Under the pieces are notes generated by a model. That model made no database searches. It had not been told where the DNA came from and worked only from the letters and a program-made list of their open reading frames with translations. Shown here piece after piece: positions 6,262-12,973 of a DNA stretch of 16,671 nucleotides. Position 1 is the first letter of the stretch. Every line of letters starts with the position of its first letter. The position numbers and the translations under genes are program-made. Source of the DNA: Actinomycetes bacterium (GTDB lineage Bacteria > Actinomycetota > Acidimicrobiia > Acidimicrobiales > Palsa-688). The stretch is from contig JAKAXN010000062.1 of NCBI GenBank assembly GCA_021816565.1, positions 1-16,671 on the forward strand, in the 5' to 3' direction.

Positions 6262-7071
6262 TTGCGGCCGTCGATCGCCGACTACGAGGTGCTGGAGGTA
6301 CTGCCGGGAGCCCCGGGCGGAGTGGCACGGTACCTGTGCCGCCCTCCGGCCCGCCTGGCATGGGACGATCCGGTGGAGGTGGCGGAGCTGCCGGTGACCG
6401 CGGACCGCTGGCCGCAGTGGAGCGACGCGATGGTCCGGCTGGTGGCCGTGCCGGGTCCGGACCTGCGGGCCCTGATCGAGGTGGGAATGGACCGGGCCGG
6501 GGCCGGGGCCTACATCACCTGCGAGGCCGCCCCCGGCGGCAGCCTGGCCGAGCCGGCGGCCGCCGACTCCGGGACCCTGAGCGGGGCGGACCGCATCGAG
6601 GCGGTGGCCGCCGCGGCCCGAGCCGCCCACGCCCTCCACGAGGCCGGACTGGCTCACGGCTCCATCGGCCCGGAGTCGGTGCTCCTGACCGCCCGCGGAC
6701 CGGTCCTGGCCCCGCCCCGGCTCGACCGGCCGGAGGGCTTCGCCGTGCAGGCCACGTCCGCCCCGGCGCTGTCGGCTCTCGACCCGGACCTGCTGCGGGG
6801 CGAGTCACCGGCGCGCAGCAGCGATGTGTGGTCGCTCGGCGCCACCCTGCACCTGGCGCTCAGCGACCGGCCGCTGTACCCGGGGATCGACTCCGACCAG
6901 CCGGTCACGGCCGTGCAGCGGGTCATGTTCACCCGCCCCGAGCTGGACCCGGACCTCGACGAGGGGGTCCGGGATCTGGTCGGTCGCTGCCTCGCCACCG
7001 ACCCTGCGGATCGCCCGGACACCGCGGCAGAGGTGGCCAGGGCGCTGACCGCGCTGGGGGTGGGCGGATGA
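6262..7071 (+). CDS. Protein pseudokinase (Ser/Thr kinase fold, catalytic residues lost)
   Basis: The protein is 269 aa from TTG 6262, chosen because AGGAGG (6250-6255) precedes it at ideal spacing and the fold begins there (SIADYEVLEVLPGAPGGVARYL, a glycine-loop-like strand pair). Kinase landmarks are recognisable but altered. The VAxK strand reads PVEVAELP, without lysine. The catalytic loop HRDxKxxN is replaced by HGSIGPES (132-139). No DFG follows; the equivalent region reads LAPPRLD. The C-lobe is well kept: SSDVWSLGATLHLALS (187-201) and CLATDPADRPDTAAEVARAL (243-262) with structural Arg251. ATP phosphotransfer is therefore unlikely, and a scaffold or allosteric role is expected. Its stop overlaps the next start (ATGA), so it is coupled to the FHA protein. 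The pseudokinase call follows from the residues; binding partners are unknown. Confidence 0.85.
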   Translation: MRPSIADYEVLEVLPGAPGGVARYLCRPPARLAWDDPVEVAELPVTADRWPQWSDAMVRLVAVPGPDLRALIEVGMDRAGAGAYITCEAAPGGSLAEPAAADSGTLSGADRIEAVAAAARAAHALHEAGLAHGSIGPESVLLTARGPVLAPPRLDRPEGFAVQATSAPALSALDPDLLRGESPARSSDVWSLGATLHLALSDRPLYPGIDSDQPVTAVQRVMFTRPELDPDLDEGVRDLVGRCLATDPADRPDTAAEVARALTALGVGG

Positions 7072-8450
7072 TCGAACACCTGGAGGTGACCGCCGGCCCC
7101 GGGACGGTGATCCGCTACGGATCAGTGGCCGCATGGGCGGCCCCGTCCGCGTCGCCCGGCCTGATCAGCTTCCTGGCCGTCTCGGCCCGCAACCTGGCGG
7201 GATCGACGGCCGGCGGGCAGCAACTGGCCGACCACCTGGCCGGGGTCATCGAGGACCGGGACCCGGAGCCCGACGTGGCCTTCGCGGTGGTCGGCCCGAG
7301 CCCGGAGGGGTGGACGGCCCTTCTCCACGGTCCGGTACAGGTGTGGGACGGCATCAGGTGGATCGCCGCGGACCCGTGGCCGGGGTGGCGGCGTGCCGCC
7401 CTGCGGCCCTCGCCCAGCCTGGCTGTCGCCCCCGTCGGCACGTCCCTACCGGCGATCTCGCCCGACTCGGTGTGGGACCTGGAGGCCGGCGTGGTCCCCG
7501 GCGGCGGGTTCGTCCTGGTCCCGGCCCGGAGCAGCGAGCCGACCTCGGCAGAGGCCGGCGGCCAGGCCCCGACAGCGACCGTCGGCCCGGGTCCGGCCAC
7601 CGCTGGAACGGCTCCCCCGCGACCCTCGGCGGGCGGAGCGGCAGCCGTTCCACCACCCGGGGAAAGAGTCATCGGCGAACCGTCTCCGGCCGGCCCGACG
7701 GCCGGGGGCGCGCCGACGGCGCTGGCCCCCGCAGGCGGGCCGGCGGCTGCCGAACCGGCACCACCGGAGGGAACCGCCGGCCTCCCCGACGAACCGGCCC
7801 GGCTCGACCTGCGGTCCGCCGAGGTGAGGTCGCGCCTGGTGGCCTACCCCCCGCTGCCCGCGGGTGGCACGCCTGGCCGCCCGGTGCCGGGCGCTCCGGT
7901 GGTGGCCGGGGTGGTGTGCCGGCGGGGTCACCTCAACCGGCCCGGAACGGCGCTGTGCGTGCGCTGCGACACGCCGATCACCGACGAGGACGCCTACAAC
8001 GTCAGCGGGACCCGCCCGGCGCTGGGCTGTCTGGTTCTCGACGACGGCGAGGTGTACCGGCTGGAGAGCGGCTACCTGGTCGGGACCGACCCGACGCTCG
8101 ATCCGACCGTCAGGGGGGGCCTGGCCCGCCCGCTACGCCTGCAGGGGACCCAGGTCGCGACCAGCCACGCCGAGATCCGCCTGCACGACTGGGACGTGGT
8201 CCTGACCGACCGGGATTCTCCCGGCGGGACGTTCCTGTACGGCCCGGAGTCCACGGCGTGGGAGAGGCTACGGGCCTACCAGCCGCGGGTGCTCCAGCCG
8301 GGCACCCACATCGCCTTCGGCCAGCGGGTGGTCACCTTCCTGACGCCGTGGACGACCGGGGCCCGGCCGCCGGGGCCCGACACGGAGCCGACCGGCCCCG
8401 AACCGGCCCCGAGCCGTCAGGACGTCCGGTCGCTGTACTTCGGACAGTAG
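7068..8450 (+). CDS. Multidomain FHA protein: N-terminal PP2C-like region, linker, zinc ribbon, degenerate FHA domain
   Basis: The protein is 460 aa from ATG 7068 (ATGA overlap). Residues about 1-150 form a compact domain (TVIRYGSVAAWAAPS, then AFAVVGPSPEGWTALLHGPVQVWDG) whose strand pattern recalls a PP2C phosphatase without its metal aspartates; this is tentative. Residues about 155-265 are a Pro/Ala/Gly linker. A ribbon with Cys284, His288, Cys297 and Cys300 (CRRGHLNRPGTALCVRC) matches the GHxNxP ribbon found before FHA domains in actinobacteria. The FHA domain covers about 315-432, but its phosphothreonine residues are changed: the usual GR is G339-T340, the SRxH motif is A364-T-S-H367 and SxNGT is S384-P-G-G-T388. 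Its 3' end overlaps the convergent lipoprotein gene by 34 bp. With the pseudokinase it forms a regulatory pair of unknown output. Confidence 0.85.
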   Translation: MIEHLEVTAGPGTVIRYGSVAAWAAPSASPGLISFLAVSARNLAGSTAGGQQLADHLAGVIEDRDPEPDVAFAVVGPSPEGWTALLHGPVQVWDGIRWIAADPWPGWRRAALRPSPSLAVAPVGTSLPAISPDSVWDLEAGVVPGGGFVLVPARSSEPTSAEAGGQAPTATVGPGPATAGTAPPRPSAGGAAAVPPPGERVIGEPSPAGPTAGGAPTALAPAGGPAAAEPAPPEGTAGLPDEPARLDLRSAEVRSRLVAYPPLPAGGTPGRPVPGAPVVAGVVCRRGHLNRPGTALCVRCDTPITDEDAYNVSGTRPALGCLVLDDGEVYRLESGYLVGTDPTLDPTVRGGLARPLRLQGTQVATSHAEIRLHDWDVVLTDRDSPGGTFLYGPESTAWERLRAYQPRVLQPGTHIAFGQRVVTFLTPWTTGARPPGPDTEPTGPEPAPSRQDVRSLYFGQ

Positions 8451-8782
8451 TTGTCGACCGCCGAGGTGATCACCGCACCCAGATCCTGTGAGGGCAGCGG
8501 GCGCGACCCTTCGAGGAGAGCCATCCGGTCGGCCAGCTCCACGTAGGAGGCACCGGCCGCGAAGCCGTCGCACACGGCGTGGCCCAACCTGACCAGCTGG
8601 GTGTCGCTGCGGTACGTGGCGATCTCGGGAGCCTGGTCGTGGACCTGCGAGAGGTAGGCGCTGTCGGCCTGCGACGTCGCCGCCGACGATCCCGACCCGC
8701 ACCCGCCGGCGAGAACGACGGCCACGACCGCGACGGTCACCATGGCGGCACCCCGACGCGGTCGGGTCGAAGCCGACGCCAT
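8417..8782 (-). CDS. DUF732-type lipoprotein
   Basis: The protein is 121 aa from ATG 8782, preferred over an in-frame start at 8809 because a GGGAGGG-type RBS lies about eight bases upstream. The signal peptide covers about residues 9-27 (basic RPRR, then a valine-rich core) and ends in the lipobox-like LAGGC with Cys28. The mature part has the DUF732 pattern: a helical region with LGHAVCDGF (Cys71) and a C-terminal AVDNYCPKY (Cys113), the two cysteines expected to form a disulphide. DUF732 proteins are small secreted or lipid-anchored helical proteins of actinobacteria with no agreed function. The 3' end lies inside the end of the FHA gene on the other strand. A TAGACT sequence just upstream on the minus strand (8821-8816) could be a -10 element but has no clear -35. 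Confidence 0.8.
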   Translation of the reverse strand: MASASTRPRRGAAMVTVAVVAVVLAGGCGSGSSAATSQADSAYLSQVHDQAPEIATYRSDTQLVRLGHAVCDGFAAGASYVELADRMALLEGSRPLPSQDLGAVITSAVDNYCPKYSDRTS

Positions 8783-8917
8783 CCCCGCTGCCCTCCCCCG
8801 GCTGCGCACCGACGTCAGTCTAGGTAGCGGGCAGCCGGCGGGCGGGTATCCTCCCTGGGGGAGGGCCCCCGACGGGCCCGCGGCCCGGACCTCCCACAGT
8901 CAAGACCCGGACACGAA

Positions 8918-9307
8918 ATGACCGACAGCTCCACGCTCTACGACCGCGTCGGCGGCCGACCATTCTTCGAGAGCCTCACCCGACGTTTCTACGAGGGGGT
9001 GGCCGGTGACCCGGTGCTGCGCCGCCTCTACCCCGACGACGAGGAGGGCTTCGAAGCGGCCCGACTCCACCTGGAACTGTTCCTGGTCCAATACTGGGGC
9101 GGTCCGGCCACCTACAACGCCACCCGGGGGGCACCCCGGCTGCGGATGCGCCACGTCCCTTTCGCCATCGGCCCGGCCGAACGCGACGCCTGGTTGCACC
9201 ACATGACCGAAGCAGTCAAGGAAGCCGGCATGGCACCGCTCGACGAGGTGCAGCTCCTCGGGTACCTCAACACGGCCGCCGAGCACCTGGTCAACCGGCC
9301 GGCCTGA
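8918..9307 (+). CDS. glbO: Group II truncated haemoglobin (GlbO/trHbO)
   Basis: The protein is 129 aa, the usual length. It starts TLYDRVGGRPFFESLTRRFYEGV and contains the group II hallmarks: Tyr25 (B10, RRFYEGV), Tyr38 (CD1, RRLYPDD), QYWGGPATY (58-66), the proximal haem ligand His79 within RMRHVPFAIG and Trp92 (G8, RDAWLHHM). These match Mycobacterium tuberculosis GlbO position by position, so haem binding with a Tyr/Trp distal network for O2, NO or peroxide chemistry is expected. It acts in the cytoplasm, possibly near the membrane. It is a single gene; a TATCCT (8847-8852) and a 6-bp hairpin (8850-8864) lie in the upstream gap shared with the divergent lipoprotein gene, but no complete promoter could be assigned. 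Confidence 0.95.
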   Translation: MTDSSTLYDRVGGRPFFESLTRRFYEGVAGDPVLRRLYPDDEEGFEAARLHLELFLVQYWGGPATYNATRGAPRLRMRHVPFAIGPAERDAWLHHMTEAVKEAGMAPLDEVQLLGYLNTAAEHLVNRPA

Positions 9308-9354
9308 CCCCGGCCGACACACGCCGCCACCTGCGGCTATCAGGGACGGGACCG

Positions 9355-9404
9355 GCTACTCCGGCTGGTAGCTTGACCTGGCTCACCGCCCGAGCAGCTA
9401 TCAC
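9355..9404 (+). promoter_or_regulatory. Possible promoter and hairpin before the metal-transport operon
   Basis: TTGACC (9373-9378) resembles a -35, but the nearest -10-like sequence, TATCAC (9399-9404), is 20 bases away, longer than usual. A GCTAC/GTAGC inverted repeat (9355-9372) abuts the -35. GCTATCA occurs at 9336-9342 and again at 9397-9403, which could be a regulator half-site pair. I found no Mg2+ or Mn2+ riboswitch signature in 9308-9438. Confidence 0.25.
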
Positions 9405-9438
9405 CATCACCCCTCGGGGTCCCCTGTAGAGGTCGGCC

Positions 9439-10800
9439 ATGATGCAGCGCCCCCGTCTAATCGCCAACCCGACCCGCCCGATCCGCACCGCCCGGCGCCA
9501 CCGCCAGAAGCGCCTGCTGGCCGTGCGGTCCATCCGCGACAGCCTCATCTCGGTCGCCGGTCTGGTGGGCAGCCCGGTGGTCAACCAGGCCGGGGACCCG
9601 GTGGGCCGGGTGCTGGACGTGGTCGCCCGCTGGGACGGACAGGAGGCCTACCCGGCACTCACCGGCCTGGTCCTGAAGATCGGTGGCCGGCGCTCCTTCG
9701 CGCCCATGGCCCAGGTGGCGTCGGTGGCGCGCAGCAACGTCACCCTGCTCGGGTCGGCCCGGCTGAGCCTGGTGGACTTCGCCCGGCGCGAGGGCGAGGT
9801 GCTCCTCGGGCGCGACGTGCTCGACCATCAGCTGGTGGACGTGGACGGTGTGCAGGTCATCCGGCCGGCCGACCTCTACGTCGCCCCCATCCCGGGGGCC
9901 GGGGCGCCGGTGCTGCGGCTGGTGGGGGTGGACATCAGCGCCCAGACCCTCCTGCGCCGGCTCGGCCCCAAGAAGTGGCGCGGGGTCCCCACCCCGGAGA
10001 AGGTGATCGACTGGGCCACCATCCGGCCGTTCGGGAGCGAGGTCCCGAACGTCCGGCTGCGGGCGTCCCACGACGAGCTGCGCCGCCTCCGACCCGGTGA
10101 GCTGGCCGACCTCCTCGAGGACCTGGGCCGCGACGCCCGTCAGGAGCTGCTGGCCAGCCTGGAGCCGGAGAAGGCCGCCGACGCCCTGGAGGAGATGGAC
10201 CCCGACGAACTGGGCGCCCTGCTGCGGGAGACCCCGCCCGAGGAGGCCGCGGCCCTGGTGGCCCGGATGGAGCCCGACGAGGCGGTCGACGCCCTCCGGG
10301 ACCTCGAGGACGTCGAGCGGGAGGAGCTGCTCGAGCACATGGACCCCGACCAGGCGGAGCAGCTGTCGGGCCTGCTCGGCTACGAGGAGGACCGGGCCGG
10401 CGGCTTCATGACCACCACCTTGGTGGTGGCCACCCCGGACGAGACGGTGCGCTCCATCCGCCGGCGCCTGCGCAAGGAGCAGGAGCACTCCGGCGACGTG
10501 GACGGTATCGCGGTGGTCGACGAGGACGGCCGGCTGATCGGCGACCTGCCCCTCTACGGCCTGGCCATAGCCACCAACGACCGCCCGGTCGGCGACCTCC
10601 TGCCGGAGGGGGACCCGGTGTCGGTGCCCTCCGACGCCGGGGTCACCGAGGTGGCCCAGCGGCTGGTCGACACCCGGCACTCGTCGGTGGTCGTGGTCGA
10701 CGCCGACAACCGGCCGGTGGGACGGATCCTGGCCGACGACCTCATCGACGCCCTGCTCCCGGAGCGGGGCCGCCACCACTTCCCGAGGCTGCTGTCGTGA
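9439..10800 (+). CDS. Soluble PRC-barrel / MgtE N-domain / CBS protein (probable Mg2+ sensor)
   Basis: The protein is 453 aa from ATG 9439 with GAGG six bases upstream. Domains: basic N-terminus, PRC-barrel-like strands (about 36-150, with a second similar half from 108), MgtE_N superhelical domain (about 210-318, repeated (D/E)PxEAxxxLxxM units), then a CBS pair (about 325-445) joined by YEEDRAGGFMTT, which corresponds to the Y.ED.AGG.MT motif of MgtE. The five-helix channel of MgtE is absent and no hydrophobic segment replaces it, so this is the cytosolic magnesium-sensing half alone with an added PRC domain. It overlaps the transporter gene by 4 bp (GTGA), which makes the transporter the obvious partner. 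Likely role: gating or regulating that transporter by intracellular Mg2+. Domain content is clear; the partner and ligand are inferred. Confidence 0.88.
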   Translation: MMQRPRLIANPTRPIRTARRHRQKRLLAVRSIRDSLISVAGLVGSPVVNQAGDPVGRVLDVVARWDGQEAYPALTGLVLKIGGRRSFAPMAQVASVARSNVTLLGSARLSLVDFARREGEVLLGRDVLDHQLVDVDGVQVIRPADLYVAPIPGAGAPVLRLVGVDISAQTLLRRLGPKKWRGVPTPEKVIDWATIRPFGSEVPNVRLRASHDELRRLRPGELADLLEDLGRDARQELLASLEPEKAADALEEMDPDELGALLRETPPEEAAALVARMEPDEAVDALRDLEDVEREELLEHMDPDQAEQLSGLLGYEEDRAGGFMTTTLVVATPDETVRSIRRRLRKEQEHSGDVDGIAVVDEDGRLIGDLPLYGLAIATNDRPVGDLLPEGDPVSVPSDAGVTEVAQRLVDTRHSSVVVVDADNRPVGRILADDLIDALLPERGRHHFPRLLS

Positions 10801-12104
10801 CCGCGGAGGCCACCGACGTGCGTCCGCCCGGCGGCCCGCCGGTCTCCACCGGCGACACCGCGAGCGGGAAGCGCCGACGGCGGTGGTTCACCTTCCTGGC
10901 CATCGCCGGGCCGGGGATCATCGCGGCCAACGCCGGCAACGACGCCGGCGGCATCATCACCTACGCCTCGGCAGGGGCCCAGTTCGGCTACCGGACCCTC
11001 TTCTTCATGCTGCTCGTGACGGTGGGGCTGGTGGTGGTCCAGGAGATGTGCGCCCGCCTCGGCGCATTCACCGGGAAGGGCCTGGCCGCGCTGATCCGCG
11101 AGGAGTTCAGCCTGAGGCTGGCATCGTTCGCACTCTTCTTCCTGGTGGTGGCCAACGTCGGCCTGGTGGTGTCGGAGTTCGCCGGCATCGGCGCCGCCAT
11201 GGAACTGCTCGGGATCAGCAAGTACATATCGGTCCCGGTGGCCGCCGTGGGCATCTGGGCGCTGGTCATGTTCGGGTCCTACCGCTACGCCGAGCGGCTG
11301 TTCCTGGTCCTGTCGCTGGTGTTCTTCGCCTACCCCATCGCCGCCATCCTGGGCCACCCGAACTGGGGCGCCGTCGGATCCAACCTGTTCGTCCCCCACT
11401 TCCTGTCGTCCAAGTCGTTCATCCTGCTGGGCGTGGCCCTGATCGGCACCACCATCACCCCCTACATGCAGCTGTACGTGGCGGCCGCGGTTGCCGACAA
11501 GGGCATCGGTCCCGACGAGTACCGCCTGGAGCGCATCGACACCGTCTCGGGGGCCATCTTCGGTGACGTCATCAGCGCCTTCATCATCATCGCCACCGGG
11601 ACCGCCCTGGGCCACTTCGGGATGCCCCTGGGCTCGGCCCACGACGCCGCGAAGGCCCTGCAGCCGGTGGCCGGGTCGCTGTCGGTGACCCTGTTCGGCC
11701 TCGGGCTGCTGGGGGCGTCCATGCTGGCCGGGGCGGTGGTACCGCTCTCCACCGCCTACGCGGTGTCCGAGGCGCTCGGGGTGGAGCGCTCGGTGTCGCG
11801 GTCGTTCGCTGACGCGCCGATGTTCCTGTCGCTGTTCAGCGCCCAGATCCTCATCGGCGCCCTGGTAGCCCTGCTGCCGGGCAACCTGGTCAACCTGCTG
11901 CTCAACACCCAGACCCTCAACGGCCTGATCACCCCGGTGATCCTGGTGTTCATACTCATACTGGCCAACCGGCGCCGGCTGCTCGGCGACGCCGCCAACG
12001 GCCCGGTGTTCCGGGTGGTGGCGACCATCGCGGTGGTCGGGGTGGGAGCCATGGCCGCCACCCTGGTCGTCCAGACCATGCTGGGCTGGTTCGGGCTTGC
12101 CTGA
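10797..12104 (+). CDS. NRAMP/SLC11-related divalent metal transporter with non-canonical metal site
   Basis: The protein is 435 aa from GTG 10797 with about 11 hydrophobic helices, in the NRAMP range. Helix 1 reads GPGIIAANAGNDAGG: the family DPGN metal motif aligns to N45-A-G-N48, losing the aspartate. Helix 6 reads GTTITPYMQLYVAAAV: the MPH motif aligns to T221-P-Y, losing the metal-binding methionine. Those two changes separate it from classical Mn2+/Fe2+ MntH proteins and place it near the NRAMP-related magnesium transporters, where the site accepts larger hydrated ions. The gene overlaps the MgtE_N/CBS protein upstream (GTGA), supporting Mg2+ as substrate, and overlaps the hydrolase downstream by 8 bp. 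NRAMP fold is secure; magnesium is inferred. Confidence 0.9.
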   Translation: MTAEATDVRPPGGPPVSTGDTASGKRRRRWFTFLAIAGPGIIAANAGNDAGGIITYASAGAQFGYRTLFFMLLVTVGLVVVQEMCARLGAFTGKGLAALIREEFSLRLASFALFFLVVANVGLVVSEFAGIGAAMELLGISKYISVPVAAVGIWALVMFGSYRYAERLFLVLSLVFFAYPIAAILGHPNWGAVGSNLFVPHFLSSKSFILLGVALIGTTITPYMQLYVAAAVADKGIGPDEYRLERIDTVSGAIFGDVISAFIIIATGTALGHFGMPLGSAHDAAKALQPVAGSLSVTLFGLGLLGASMLAGAVVPLSTAYAVSEALGVERSVSRSFADAPMFLSLFSAQILIGALVALLPGNLVNLLLNTQTLNGLITPVILVFILILANRRRLLGDAANGPVFRVVATIAVVGVGAMAATLVVQTMLGWFGLA

Positions 12105-12963
12105 CCAGCCAGCGGGCCGGCTGCACGGCTGGACGGTCCGGGCCGCCCCGGCCGGCCTGGTGAAGCCCCTGCAGGCCGCCGTGAAGGGCGGCCCCGGTCC
12201 CGCCGTCGTGCTTCTGCACGGCCAGCCCGGCACCGGCGCCGACTGGCAACGGACGGCGGCTCTCCTCCGGGACGACTTCACGCTGGTCGTTCCCGACCGG
12301 CCCGGGTACGGCGCCACCGGGGGGCCGGCCACCGGCTTCGCCGGGAATGCCACGGCGGTCGTCGCCCTGCTGGACCGGCTGGGGGTGGACCGGGCCGTCG
12401 TGGTGGGCCACAGCTGGGCCGGGGCCGTGGGGCTGGCCCTGGCCACCGCCCATGCCGAGCGGGTCGCCGGGCTGGTGCTGGTGGCGTCGGTCGGGCCGGG
12501 GGAGACCTTCGGCTGGGAGGACCGCCTCCTGGCCGCCCCGCTGGTCGGCGAGCTGATCGCCGGGACGGCCATCGGCGGGGTGGGCCTGGTGCTGGGGAGC
12601 CGCCGGGTCCAGGCCGTGGCCGACCGGCGGCTCCCCGGGCGGGCCCGGGAGGCGGTTACGGCACTGACCAGGCTGACCCGCAACCGGGCCCCGGTGTGGC
12701 GCTCGTTCGTGGCCGAGCAGCGGGCGCTGATAGACGAGCTGGACGGGCTCTCCGCCGACCTGGCGGCGATAGCCGCCCCTACGGTGATCCTCCACGGCGA
12801 CGCCGACCACATCGTCGAACCGGAGGTGTCGGCCCGGCTCCAGCAGGCCATACCGGCCGCCACTCTCCACCTACTGGGCGGTACCGGTCACCTGATCCCC
12901 CACGACCGCCCCGAGGCGGTGGCCGCCGCGGTGCGCGAGGTGGCCGGGTCGGCCCGGGGCTAG
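12097..12963 (+). CDS. Alpha/beta hydrolase
   Basis: The protein is 288 aa from TTG 12097, which overlaps the transporter stop by 8 bp; no good RBS is visible, so translation is probably coupled. GTG 12160 is an alternative start but sits only a few residues before the first core strand. Core features: oxyanion region LLHGQPGTGADW (39-50), DRPGYG (67-72), nucleophile elbow GHSWAG with Ser106, acid Asp237 in HGDADHIV and His265 in GGTGHLIPHDRPEAV. A helical cap lies between about 135 and 220. The triad is complete, so it should be an active serine hydrolase of the epoxide hydrolase/peroxidase/esterase type; the substrate cannot be told. Why it is tied to the metal-transport operon is not clear. 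It converges with ftsX, 10 bp away. Confidence 0.85.
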   Translation: MPDQPAGRLHGWTVRAAPAGLVKPLQAAVKGGPGPAVVLLHGQPGTGADWQRTAALLRDDFTLVVPDRPGYGATGGPATGFAGNATAVVALLDRLGVDRAVVVGHSWAGAVGLALATAHAERVAGLVLVASVGPGETFGWEDRLLAAPLVGELIAGTAIGGVGLVLGSRRVQAVADRRLPGRAREAVTALTRLTRNRAPVWRSFVAEQRALIDELDGLSADLAAIAAPTVILHGDADHIVEPEVSARLQQAIPAATLHLLGGTGHLIPHDRPEAVAAAVREVAGSARG

Positions 12964-12973
12964 GAAGAACCCG

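Noticed and set aside
8424..8447. Similarity of the FHA protein tail RSLYFG to the GRRALFSG repeats of the zinc-ribbon protein
   Set aside because: Only three or four residues agree and one gap or shift is needed; too weak to call a shared motif.
9308..9438. M-box or manganese riboswitch before the metal-transport operon
   Set aside because: The 131-bp gap lacks the conserved core sequences of either class; only a small hairpin and a repeated heptamer are visible.
10554..12870. A very long minus-strand open frame (over 750 codons) opposite the metal-transport genes
   Set aside because: The composition is low-complexity Gln/His/Gly/Arg and it lies antisense to three genes with clear family motifs.
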